DNA of 64,000 nt, taken from UBA1412 sp964609795. GTDB lineage: Bacteria; Verrucomicrobiota; Verrucomicrobiia; Limisphaerales; UBA1412. Each line of letters begins with the position of its first letter. Positions within the stretch are counted from its first letter, which is position 1. Below are positions 42,743 to 52,847 of this stretch, piece by piece. The DNA is taken from assembly GCA_964609795.1 (NCBI GenBank), contig CAZSTC010000001.1, positions 62,001-126,000 of the forward strand, written 5' to 3'. Below the pieces are notes generated by a model that searched no databases, had not been told where the DNA came from, and worked only from the letters and a program-made list of their open reading frames with translations. A program made the translations under genes and the position numbers.

Positions 42743-43495
42743 TTAACTCTGAGCATGTAGAAGAGCCAGCAGGAGTCCTTTAAGAGTCAGCTCGGGGTCA
42801 ACAGAGGTGATATCGGGAATTTTTTCTGAAATCATCCTGGAGTATCCTCCTGTCGCGATAAAGGGCAGGTGTTCCAATTGAAATTCATTTTTTATTTCCT
42901 TAATCAGCTCTTTAATCAGCCCCCTGTATCCGTGCACGGCGCCAATGCGCATAGCGTCAGCCGTGCTCTTGCCAACTACAGAAGGCATCTCCCAAATTTC
43001 TATGCAGGGAAGCTGAGCCGTTTTTTCGTGGAGGTAAGTGGTCATGGTGGCCAGACCGGGAGCAATAATGCCTCCTGCGTAGTTCCCGGCAGCATTCACA
43101 ATATCAAAGGTCACTGCGGTACCGAAATCAATAGCAACGGAAGGGAAACCATAATAATGGGCCAGAGCGATGGCATTTGCTAATCGATCGGCTCCTACTG
43201 AAGAGGGAATAGGGTAATCAATGCCGATTTTCCAAAGTGTCTGGCAAGTCAGTTCAAAAGGGGGCTTCTTCCAAAGGCGGGCAAGCATTTCCCTGGCTTG
43301 CTCGGAGGCCTGGGGGACGACACTGCAAAAGGCTGCCTGCTCGATTATTCTTCCCTGACAAAAGCCCTGAAGTAGAAAAGGCATGGAAGCGTTCTTCCAG
43401 GCAAGAGTGGGCAAATCGATCTGATCCAGGATTCCATCATGGTTGGCTAATCCGGCATGGGTATGCGTGTTGCCTATATCCAGGAGCAGATACAT
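42743..43495 (-). CDS. coaX: Type III pantothenate kinase
   Basis: A 250-residue ASKHA-fold enzyme catalysing the first committed step of coenzyme A synthesis. The phosphate-binding start MYLLLDIGNTHTHAGL, GADRLANAIA, the catalytic region AIDFGTAVTFDIV and GGIIAPGLATM are all present. Type III kinases use a monovalent cation and are not feedback-inhibited by CoA. No biotin-protein ligase is fused. The start codon lies 54 bp downstream of the coiled-coil/TPR gene on the same strand. Confidence 0.94.
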   Translation of the reverse strand: MYLLLDIGNTHTHAGLANHDGILDQIDLPTLAWKNASMPFLLQGFCQGRIIEQAAFCSVVPQASEQAREMLARLWKKPPFELTCQTLWKIGIDYPIPSSVGADRLANAIALAHYYGFPSVAIDFGTAVTFDIVNAAGNYAGGIIAPGLATMTTYLHEKTAQLPCIEIWEMPSVVGKSTADAMRIGAVHGYRGLIKELIKEIKNEFQLEHLPFIATGGYSRMISEKIPDITSVDPELTLKGLLLALLHAQS

Positions 43496-43549
43496 GAAAA
43501 CTAGATTTTACAATATCTCAGGGAGAAACGACGCCCTTTATCGATACTC

Positions 43550-45625
43550 TTATTCTGTTGCGACGCCTTCTTCAGGAGCTTGGCTTTCCTCCAGCGCTGT
43601 TTGGAGCAGCTTTTCAAAATCAGGATTGGTGGAGGCTCCCAGAGAGACAGCTTTCTGGTAGTGATAATTTGCCAACTGCGGATAAGCCGGCTTGGTCGTG
43701 GCGTAGAGGACTGCCAGGTTATAGTGCGCCACTGAGTAACGGGGATTGGATTTCAGAGCTGCACGGAAAGCTTTTTCAGCGTCTGTGCGCAGACCGCGCT
43801 CACCCAACACCATTCCGAGATAGTTTTGAGTCTCGGCATTATTCGGGTCGATTTTGGCAGAGGTGCTCAAAAGCTCAAAAGCGTCGTCAATTTTACGATT
43901 CTTGAGGTTTAAGATGGCCAGAAGGTTGATTACGAAAGTATCTTGCGGATCCAGCGAGTAGGCCTTTTTGAGGTTGATTTCAGCCTCATTTAATTTGCCC
44001 AGTTCCAATTGAGCCGCTCCCAGGTTGCCCAGGGTATAGACGCTGTTTTCGTCCAGGGAGAGGAGACGCTGGAAAAGGCGTTCGGCCTCATTCATTCTGC
44101 CTTCGGAAAATTCTTTGACACCTTCGGCGGCGATCTCTTTGCCTTCCGGAGGAGCTGAATGGCGCAGGCTCGAGCCCATGGCGCTGCCTTTAGCCGGTTC
44201 GCCGGTGGAGAGTGTTACCTGGCTATCCAGGACCGCGCCAACACGAATCGGTTTACCCGGACGCATCAAGGCCAATTCTTCGGGAGTATACGGCTCTTTG
44301 GTTTTCTCATAAACCGCAATTTTTGCACGGAGCCGGTCTATGTTGTCGAGCAGCTTGGATTCAGCTTTCCGTGAGGCAGCATCGCGAAGGACTTTGTTTT
44401 CTTCTTTGAGGCCATCGACCATTTTCTCCAGGTCGCCGACCTGACGCTGAAGAGAATTAAGTTCGGAGGGGTTCGGTAAAGAGTTCGTAGCGGCTGCCTC
44501 TCTTGATTTCTGCAGCTCGAGCTCCATCTGACTTGAGGAGAGTTTTATCTGTGCCAGCTCGGCTGCTACGGCCTCATAGCGGCTCAGGGTACTTTCAATG
44601 GCTTCCTGTGATTCTTTCTTGGATAAATCAGCAGCAGCTTTGAGAGCCTCATTTTCAGCACGGAGCGTTTCAATATTTTGCGTCATCTCGGCAACAAGCT
44701 TCTCCTGCTGGAGCAGTAGTTTTTCTGTTTCCTGCCCCTTATCGCCCGGGGTGGCACTTAGGAATGTTTTGAGCTGTGTAGAAAGCCGTTCATTTTCTGC
44801 GCGAACAGTTACAATCTCCTTCTCCAAGGTTTGTATTTGAACATTGGCAGAGGCCTCTGAGTCTTCAGGGGATTTATCCTGTTTTTTCGCCTCTTTACGC
44901 AGAGATGAATTTTCCTCTTTGAGGGTGCTTAGCTGTGTGTTGAGTTTTTTAATTTCTTCGCGGGCTTTATCCAGGCGTTTAATTTCTCTGGATGAGAGTG
45001 GTTTGCCTTCCGGTTCTTCTGGGGTGAGATTTTTACTGAGATCAGCCAGCTGGATTTTGAGCAGAGCGTTAGTTTGAGTCAGTTCAGCAATGGTTTTTTC
45101 AGCTTTTTGAAGCTCCCTGGGATCAACGTTGGCCGGTTGAGCAGATGTGGCCTCACGGAGACGGGCATCCAGATCGTCACGGATTTTTTCCAGTTGAGCC
45201 AATTGCGTCTTTAAGGAACGGATTTCTGCATCGTTGGCGTTCTCCGGAGCATTGGGTCGCACCGGGGTCCCTTCCGTGGGAGATGCCGGCGGAGTGTCTA
45301 CAGTTGTAGGGGGGTCAAACTGCTGCATTTTGGTCTTCACATATGAGAGGCGGAAATCCACGAGCTTTTGATTCCAGTTGGGAAACTCTTTTTTGATGTT
45401 CTCCAGGAAGCCCTGAGCGCGTTGATAAAGCTCATAAGCATCCCGTTTCTTGCCCATTTGCCAAGCTTCATCAGCGCCTAAAATAGTATTGTAGACCTCG
45501 ATGTAGAGATCATCCACATCCCTCTGACCTTCTTGCGCTTTCAAGCCCGTTGGGCAAAAAAGCAGGGAACCTATTAAAAAAGCGGCCATCACTATGTAGG
45601 CCGGGCATTTATACCAGCGTCTCAT
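43550..45625 (-). CDS. Secreted coiled-coil and TPR protein
   Basis: A 691-residue exported protein. It has a Sec signal peptide (residues 1-30, ending PTGLKAQ) and a short helical N-domain. A Pro/Thr-rich linker and a long coiled coil (about 130-440, many heptads rich in Leu, Glu and Lys) follow. The C-terminal third has at least four TPR units, for example ALGNLGAAQLELGKLNEAE and NYLGMVLGERGLRTDAEKAF. Together these suggest a periplasmic scaffold. The gene is divergent from the Gfo/Idh gene, with 113 bp between them. ATG 45625 is preferred over the longer frame because it opens directly with the signal peptide. Confidence 0.8.
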   Translation of the reverse strand: MRRWYKCPAYIVMAAFLIGSLLFCPTGLKAQEGQRDVDDLYIEVYNTILGADEAWQMGKKRDAYELYQRAQGFLENIKKEFPNWNQKLVDFRLSYVKTKMQQFDPPTTVDTPPASPTEGTPVRPNAPENANDAEIRSLKTQLAQLEKIRDDLDARLREATSAQPANVDPRELQKAEKTIAELTQTNALLKIQLADLSKNLTPEEPEGKPLSSREIKRLDKAREEIKKLNTQLSTLKEENSSLRKEAKKQDKSPEDSEASANVQIQTLEKEIVTVRAENERLSTQLKTFLSATPGDKGQETEKLLLQQEKLVAEMTQNIETLRAENEALKAAADLSKKESQEAIESTLSRYEAVAAELAQIKLSSSQMELELQKSREAAATNSLPNPSELNSLQRQVGDLEKMVDGLKEENKVLRDAASRKAESKLLDNIDRLRAKIAVYEKTKEPYTPEELALMRPGKPIRVGAVLDSQVTLSTGEPAKGSAMGSSLRHSAPPEGKEIAAEGVKEFSEGRMNEAERLFQRLLSLDENSVYTLGNLGAAQLELGKLNEAEINLKKAYSLDPQDTFVINLLAILNLKNRKIDDAFELLSTSAKIDPNNAETQNYLGMVLGERGLRTDAEKAFRAALKSNPRYSVAHYNLAVLYATTKPAYPQLANYHYQKAVSLGASTNPDFEKLLQTALEESQAPEEGVATE

Positions 45626-45699
45626 CACACGGCTATTGAAACATATCGGGGGCGCTGATGCCAACAAAATCGCAGGAACTCAACTTGTGAGGGGGTCGA

Positions 45700-45715
45700 A
45701 CTCTTGACAAAGAGT
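45700..45715. promoter_or_regulatory. Palindrome overlapping the -35 box of the Gfo/Idh promoter
   Basis: Perfect 6-bp inverted repeat ACTCTT-GACA-AAGAGT. It covers the -35 hexamer (45704-45709) and is placed where a repressor would block RNA polymerase. No regulator is adjacent. Confidence 0.45.
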
Positions 45716-45732
45716 CGAATAACGCGTAAATT
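45704..45732 (+). promoter_or_regulatory. Promoter giving a probable leaderless mRNA
   Basis: TTGACA (45704-45709), a 17-bp spacer and TAAATT (45727-45732) lie so close to ATG 45739 that transcription should begin at or within a base or two of the start codon. Confidence 0.6.
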
Positions 45733-45738
45733 AAACCC

Positions 45739-47031
45739 ATGAAGCGTTTTAGCATAAAAGTGAGTCGCCGCAGCTTCTTGAAAAGCGCAGCTGCGATGGC
45801 GGCAGTACCGCTTTGGTATGCGGAGGAGACTTTTGCCTTACCACAGGTTCAAGCTCCGAAATCTGCCAATGATAAACCCGGTATTGCTCTCATAGGCTGT
45901 GGAGGTCAGGGTAGGGGGGATTGTAGTATTGCCTCTCATTTCGGCAATATTGTCGCCGTTTGTGATTTGGATGAAAACCGCCTCAATGAGGCGGCCCAAC
46001 AATTCAAAGCACAATACAAGTTTAAGGACTTCCGTAAGCTTTTGGAGTGCAAGGATGTAGATATTGTAATTACAGGGACTCCCGATCATTGGCATACGAT
46101 GGTTAATATCGCTGCCAGTAATGCGGGTAAAGATATTTACTCCGAAAAACCTTTGACACTGACTATCGCCGAAGGCAAGAAGCTGGTGGAAGTTATTAAG
46201 AAGAATAAAACTATTCTGCAGGTAGGCAGCCAACAGAGAAGCGAACAGAATTTCCGCTTTGCTTGTGAATTGGTCCGAAATGGCCGTATCGGCAAACTCA
46301 AAAACATCTTGGTAGGACTCCCTACCGGTCCGAGAGAGGGCCCCTTTGCACCTCAGCCGGTTCCCGATTTTCTGGATTGGGACTTTTACCAGGGGCAGAC
46401 AGGTCCTCGGGATTACACAACAAATCGGACGCACTACCAATTCCGCTGGTGGTATGATTACTCCGGAGGTCAATTGACTGATTGGGGTGCGCACCACAAC
46501 GACATTGCCCAATGGGGCAACGGAACAGAGCTGAGCGGTCCTGTTGAATTTGATGGCCGCGCTCTGGGTGAGCCGATGATTGAAGGCGGCTACACCGCCG
46601 CGGCAGAGTTCCATATTGAGGCTAAATATGCGAACGGTGTCACGATGACAACAACCAACAGAGCCCCCTGTGGTATTCGTTTTGAGGGTACCGAAGGATG
46701 GGTTTATGTGGAGCGTGGAGGGACTAAATACAGTCATCCAGAGTTGGAAGAAGTGAAGTTTGATGACAGTAAGGATATTCGCCTTTATAGGAGTAATCAT
46801 CATATGGGCAACTTTATCGAATGCGTCAAAAACCGGAAAGAACCGATTTGCCCCGTAGAGGTAGGGCATCGCTCTATCAGCGTGGCGCATTTGAATGTGA
46901 TTGCTGTCAGACTGGGGCGGAAGTTCAAGTGGGACCCCGTGGCGGAAACGATCATAGGAGATAAAGAAGCAGAGGCAATGTTGTCTCGTCCTATGCGTAA
47001 ACCTTATAATTACAGCTTCATTGGTCTTTAA
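45739..47031 (+). CDS. Tat-exported Gfo/Idh/MocA-family oxidoreductase
   Basis: A 430-residue NAD(P)-dependent sugar-type dehydrogenase homologue. The N-terminus is a clear twin-arginine signal (SRRSFLKSAAAMAAVP, about residues 9-24). The Rossmann fold starts at GIALIGCGGQGRGD. The EKP motif (YSEKPLTLTIAEGKKL, about 135) contains the family's catalytic lysine. The C-terminal domain has WDFYQGQTGPRDYT and WGAHHNDIAQWG. Tat-secreted members with a bound cofactor are common in PVC bacteria and act on sugars; the substrate is unknown. The start fits the promoter and leaderless transcription. Confidence 0.93.
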   Translation: MKRFSIKVSRRSFLKSAAAMAAVPLWYAEETFALPQVQAPKSANDKPGIALIGCGGQGRGDCSIASHFGNIVAVCDLDENRLNEAAQQFKAQYKFKDFRKLLECKDVDIVITGTPDHWHTMVNIAASNAGKDIYSEKPLTLTIAEGKKLVEVIKKNKTILQVGSQQRSEQNFRFACELVRNGRIGKLKNILVGLPTGPREGPFAPQPVPDFLDWDFYQGQTGPRDYTTNRTHYQFRWWYDYSGGQLTDWGAHHNDIAQWGNGTELSGPVEFDGRALGEPMIEGGYTAAAEFHIEAKYANGVTMTTTNRAPCGIRFEGTEGWVYVERGGTKYSHPELEEVKFDDSKDIRLYRSNHHMGNFIECVKNRKEPICPVEVGHRSISVAHLNVIAVRLGRKFKWDPVAETIIGDKEAEAMLSRPMRKPYNYSFIGL

Positions 47032-47312
47032 GTTTCAAAGAAAGGAAAATAGACCTCTTGTCTTTTTTAAGCCATCCACAAAAGTACGTTGAATTTTCTT
47101 TATGGGGAATATAGAAAACTTTAGTGGAAAATTCAAAATAGGCTTGATTTTGTGGGTGTTTTCGACTAGAGATAAGGGTGTGTGTGTTGCTGTGGAAAAG
47201 CTTATTGCTGTTAAACTAATAACAAGGACGGCGTTTTGCGACTTAGTGAATTGCCGGTCTCGGGCGGCTAAAGATTTTCGGTGGCAGTTATACGTAATAA
47301 ATTGCACAACAT

Positions 47313-50300
47313 ATGGTTATGAATAAAAAAATAACTTTCTCTGCGGCACTTTTGGCGGCGGCATTTTTGTCGCATTCCGGAGTGTTCCTGGCAGAGGGGG
47401 CGGAGGTAGCTCCACCCACGAGTATAGTAGCGGATGTTGCAGGGGGAGCTCCCTCGGCAACGTCTGAAGTTGTATTGGCAGCGATTCCTCCTCTGGGTCC
47501 AGAAGTGGGGGTAAAGTTTCAAGACGACTTCACAAATGGCGAAACCATTCTGGATTTGACCAAATGGATTCACTCAAAGACAGGACCGACGGATATACAA
47601 GTCGAAGCTGGTGGCGGTGTGTTTGCTGGTGAAGGGCAGTCGGGTATCAACCTTTGGGCTGGCCGCAGCATACGAACAACAGATGGGTTTTCTTACGGTC
47701 CAACGTCGCTGAAAGTGACGGTGGAGCGTCCCTACCTGAATCTGGTTGCCGGGACCGGCGTTAAAAGCGGAGTGTTTTTGAGCAATGCGGATCAATCCAA
47801 CTTTTTCTTTCTGAGTGATGGTCTTCCTGATGAGGGCTGGGCTTGGAGCGTGAATTCGGTTGGAAGCGGTAATCCGATTTCCGCGTTTGCCCCCATGAAT
47901 GACGGTTTGGAACATGTGATTGAGCTTGCCTATGATGGGACAGCCGTTGACATGTACCTTGACGGAGTTTATGGCGGACGAATCGATTGGGTTTGCTCCA
48001 CTCCCGTTTATGTAGAACTGGGCTTCTACACACATCAAACAGGTGACGCCATACAAGGCGCTTTCGGTCCGATCGTGGTTGAGAACGTTGACTATAAACA
48101 GAGCCTGGTATTGCCTGGTGACATTGCCCGGCCGATCAATTCGGTCAAGGAAGTCAACAGAAGTTCCTATCCCGCGGCTGAATCTCCGGCTAAGGTGATA
48201 GACGGTGATGTTGGAACCAAGTACCTGAACTTCGGTGGTGAGAATACCGGATTCATTGTTACTCCCGGTTATGGCAAGAGCACCGTCAAGAGCTTCAAGA
48301 TGTGGACGGCTAACGACGCTAACGAACGCGATCCGGATACCTATCAAATCTATGGAACCGACGATGTTATTACCTCAACGGATAATGGATTTGGTGACGG
48401 TGAAAATTGGACACTGATTCAATCCGGGACAGTGGCTTTGCCGACGGATCGTCAGGTCGCCGGCCCGTTAGTGAGTGTTAACAACAGCGTCGCTTACTCA
48501 TCCTACAAAGTACTCTTTCCGAGTCTGAGAAAGGATGGCAATGCGCTTATGCAGTTGGCCGACATTCAGCTCTATGCGGACGCTGCAGGCACTCAGGGCG
48601 TACTCAGCTACAGTGATTCCATTATTGCGGTGCAACCAGTGTCAACCTGGAGCCATCTCTCTGGAGAAAAGGAATCTTCCCAGCACTCTATTGATGGTGA
48701 TGTGAATACCAAGTATTACAGTGGAATGGGCGCTTATTCGGGAGTTATATTCTTACCGAGCAACCCCAAAACCATTGTAAAGAGCATGGTTCTCACCACC
48801 GCTAACGATTTCACGGAGCGTGATCCTGCATCCTTCGAGTTGTATGGAACGAACGAGGAAGTTGTTAGCAAAGATTATAGCCTTGGAAATGCTGAGGAGT
48901 GGACTCTGATTGCATCGGGTAACCTGGATTTACCCTTGGACCGTAAAACAGCCGCTGATCCGATTGTGATCTCCAGCGGAACAGTCTACTCGGCCTACAA
49001 GGTAATCTTCCCGACTTTACGCGTAGAGGGTACACCCTCCATGCAGATTTCCGAAATACAGCTTCTGGGTGCGGTTGTTGAGGCCGCTCCGGTCAGTCTG
49101 ATTACACCTGCCGACACGATGATTGGGTCTGGTGGAAGTTTTCCTGAAAAAGAAGCACCGCAAGCCGCGCTTGACCGTGTTGTAGGTACCAAGTACCTGA
49201 ACTTTGGTGGTGCTGGCTCAGGCTTCATCGTGACGACCGCCGGAGAGCCGTTCCAAGCCAATTACTTCATGTATACAACTGCCAACGACTCCAATGATAG
49301 AGACCCGCTGGCGTTTGAAGTTTTTGGATCGAATGATGCAATCGATGGTGCAGAAACCTGGACTCCCGCTGGAACAGGCGTGATCCAGCCCAGTCTCTTC
49401 CGTTTCCGTAACACCGCGCCGGCGTTCTTCGCTAATGGCAAAGCTTACAGCTCATACAAAGTCATCTTCACGCAGCTTCGTGGATCATCGATGTTCCAGA
49501 TTGCTGAAGTGTATATGTATTGCAATGTGGAAGCTCCGGCTCTTGAAGAAGTAGTCGTGCAGAGTGGTGTAGAGGGAGATAAACTGACCTTTACTGCAGT
49601 TGCAAGCGGAACTGAGCCTCTGGAATACCAGTGGTATAAGGATGGTGAGATTATTGAAGGAGCCACCGGTTCGAGCTATGTGATTGAGAATGCCTCTCTG
49701 GCTGATACCGCTGCCTATAGTGTGAGCGTCGGTAACAGCAAGGGTAGTGATGAGAGCTTGCCTCAGAGTGTTGTTGTTTCTTCGAACTCTGATAATTTGG
49801 CACTTCTCTTGGACTTTGTGTGCGATGAAGCCGAAGGAGATGCCACATATGACCTCGTGACTGGCACACCTGCGGTGTTTACTGACCCGGCTCCTGCATG
49901 GTCAGATTCTGCACCTTCAAGACAATTCGGAACGAAGTATTCGGCTTACGACTACTCGTTGGAATTTGCTGGTGACTCCGGAGCAATGTTCAGCACTGAA
50001 GATATCGACATTGACCCGGCCAGCCCGAGCATGACCATTGATTTCTGGTTCCAGGGAATTCAGCCTGCGCTACAATGGCAGGAAATTTTCGCTATCTACG
50101 GTAACAGCAAGGGTACCTGCCCTGTGTTAGCTGTTGATGTGGATATGGCCGGTTACCTGGCCTTCTATGTGGGCTATGAAGAATTCAGCACTGGTGTTCT
50201 CTTCCCGAATGACAGTGAATGGCACAACATGGTGTTGGTCAATAACGCTCCTGCCAAGATTTTCTATGTCTATCTGGATGGAGTATTATTGGAAGGATTC

Positions 50301-52692
50301 CAGTATCCTGACACTATTCTCACCTTCCCGACAGTTGAAGAAGGTTATGGTAATATTGGTTGCTATATAGAGGGGATCGATCCCTACGGTTATGAGGATG
50401 ACATGTACCTTTTCCTCAATGGTAATCTGGATCGTATTCGCGTATGGAGTGGTGTTTTAGGACCGAATCAGATGGATATCCCTCCTACTGATCCGATTCC
50501 TCCGTTCTATTATGACGATGTCAACTATACCGGCGACTTCAAAGGAAGCGTTGCATGGGACGAAGAAGCAGATACTTACACTGTTAAGGGTTCCGGCGCT
50601 GATGTCTGGGGTTCCAGCGATCAGTTCTTCTATGTTTACAATCCCATTCCTGGCGGCACGGATTTCGACATTTCTGTCAAAGTCGACAGCTTCCAGGCTC
50701 CTTCTGATGGATGGGCCAAAGCTGGCTTGATGGTTCGTGAAGGAAATGCTGAGGGTAACCAGATCGGCAATGCTCGCCATTTTTCTACTCAGACCCAGCG
50801 TCTGGATAGTCCGGGTAACTCATCGTTCTGGTCTTCATGGCGTACGGCTACAGGTGGTAATGTAAGCGATAACACGGCGGCAACTTATGGAACACTGACG
50901 TTCCCCCATTGGCAGCGTATTGTCAGCGTGGATGGTATCTTTTACAGCCTCATCAGTACAGATGGGGAAAAATGGAACCTTCTCGCTGCAATCGATACGA
51001 AGCTGTGGGAAGGGGGTGTTTTAGGCTCCGAAAATCCGCTTTATGTGGGTATGTGGGTGACCTCACATAACTCCAATAGCAACGATGCTACTGCGTCATT
51101 CAGTGACCTTGAACTCTCGGTGGGTTATGTTCCTATGGAAATTATCATCCAGCCGACTTCAGTTACCACTGTAGCCGGAGCGAGAGCTTCTATCCGCGCA
51201 CTGGCAATTGGTACAGACATTAACCTTCAGTGGTTCAAGAATGGAGAAGCGCTTGAAGACTTCACAGGAAGTTCCTTCTATTGCTACGCCACTCCGTGGG
51301 ATGCAGGTGATTATCATTTGGCCGTTTACCAGAATAATGGATTTATTCTGAGCGACGTGGTCACATTGACTGTCAATCCCGCCACTGAACCCAATGCGGT
51401 ACAGGCCTGGGTTTATGACAATCCCAATCCGGGTAACTTGGACAAGGTAAAAGCTGCGTTCAGGAATTACACCAATCCGAACCTGGTTCTTTATCTGACT
51501 CAGTATTTGGAGACACCGACGGATCGCGCAGATAACTATTGTTCTTCAATAGCGGGTCTGTTGACTCCTCCGGAGACAGGCACCTATTACTTCTATATTG
51601 CCTCGGATGATCAGAGCCAACTTTGGCTGAGCTCCGATGCGACTCCCGCCGGTTTAGGCGGTACCCGCACTTGCGAGGTGACCGGTTGGGCCCCGAGTCG
51701 TGTTTACAACAAGGAAGCCAACCAGAAGTCAGTGGCAGTCAACTTAGAAGCCGGTAAGGATTACTATTTTGAGGTATTCCATGTGGAAGGCGGCGGCGGA
51801 GATAACCTCTCTGTAGCATGGGCAACACCCAGCATGGGTGACGTGCTCCCGACGCTTCCTATTGAGGCCAAATACATCAAACCTTACAGAGGAGCTCCTC
51901 CTACCATTTTGGGTATGGAAGTTCCGATCGTAGTTGAAGGTAATGGTGCAACCCTTACGGTGGAAGCCAAGGGTGCAGGCGAGATTACTTATCAATGGTA
52001 CAAGAACGGTGTGGCTATTGAAGGCGCTACCGGTTCCTCATATACTATTGGTCAGACCGGCACCGGTGACGCCGGTGTGTACACGGTTGGCGTGAGCAAT
52101 CCTGGTGGAACAACGATGAGCTCCGGCAAGACTTTGGTGGTATCTTCTGATCCTGCCAAACTGCAGAAGCTTGTCGACTTCCAGATGGACGAAGGTCAAT
52201 TCCTTGAGACATCCAGCTCTGTGGGTAATGCGTTAGCCACTTTCGGCTATAACGCTGATCCTGGTGCTGTGGTCAATGGTGTTGCGGCTCCTTCTGGCTT
52301 AGTTGGCGACTATGCAGCGGAGTTTAACGGACAAGGCTGGCTCCTGGGTACTTTTGAAGGAACCCCGGTTGCCTTAGACAAACCGTTTACCTGGGAAGCT
52401 TGGGTCTGGAGAGATCCGCTGAGCACCAAGACCTACGAGGACTTCTTCCGCGTCGGTGACACGATCAAGGTTGGTATGAATACCGACCATGTCTTCCAGG
52501 CAACCTTCATGGGCATTGTTGACATCAACTCTGAGGTTGTTGTTGAAAACGACATTTGGATGCACTTGGCTTGCTCATGGGAGCCGGGCGTGGGAGTTAC
52601 CTTCTACAAGAACGGTGCTCAAATCGCCTTTGTCTCCGTGACCTCGATGCCGAGAGCTTACAGTAACAACCGTATCTCATTAGGTTCAGATA
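47313..52692 (+). CDS. Secreted giant Ig/LamG/PA14 repeat protein, N-terminal part (cut by assembly gap)
   Basis: First part of a protein of about 2,917 residues. It opens with a Sec signal peptide (about residues 1-30; ATG 47313 or 47319). Then follow a beta-sandwich (about 65-255) and three F5/8-type-C-like units of about 150 residues each (265-735), with repeated VIDGDVGTKY and DANERDP-type motifs. Next come an Ig-like domain (740-823), LamG (824-1060), a DUF1349-type concanavalin-like domain (1066-1272), Ig (1274-1358), PA14 (1360-1525), Ig (1528-1612) and a second LamG (from 1616) interrupted by the N run. These modules bind carbohydrates or mediate surface adhesion; no catalytic domain is recognised. 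The frame continues in the next part without loss once the duplicated 55 bp is removed. Confidence 0.85.
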
Positions 52693-52847
52693 NNNNNNNN
52701 NNNNNNNNNNNNNNNNNNNNNNNNNNNNNNNNNNNNNNNNNNNNNNNNNNNNNNNNNNNNNNNNNNNNNNNNNNNNNNNNNNNNNNNNNNNNGTGACCTC
52801 GATGCCGAGAGCTTACAGTAACAACCGTATCTCATTAGGTTCAGATA
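52638..52847 (+). repeat. Identical 55-bp sequence on both sides of the N gap
   Basis: Bases 52638-52692 and 52793-52847 are identical over all 55 positions and abut the 100-N run exactly. The length equals a common de Bruijn k-mer size, so these are overlapping contig ends rather than a biological repeat. Confidence 0.9.
52693..52792. other. Assembly gap (100 Ns)
   Basis: A run of exactly 100 Ns, a conventional placeholder for unknown gap size. Because the flanks overlap by 55 bp, the true missing length is probably zero. Confidence 0.97.

Noticed and set aside
45838..46890. 350-codon antisense frame opposite the Gfo/Idh gene
   Set aside because: Shadow of a clearly identified gene with Tat signal and EKP motif; the translated antisense product has no recognisable features.
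47102..47326. 74-codon frame upstream of the giant protein
   Set aside because: Overlaps the start of the larger gene, has no signal or domain, and the spacer reads as non-coding.
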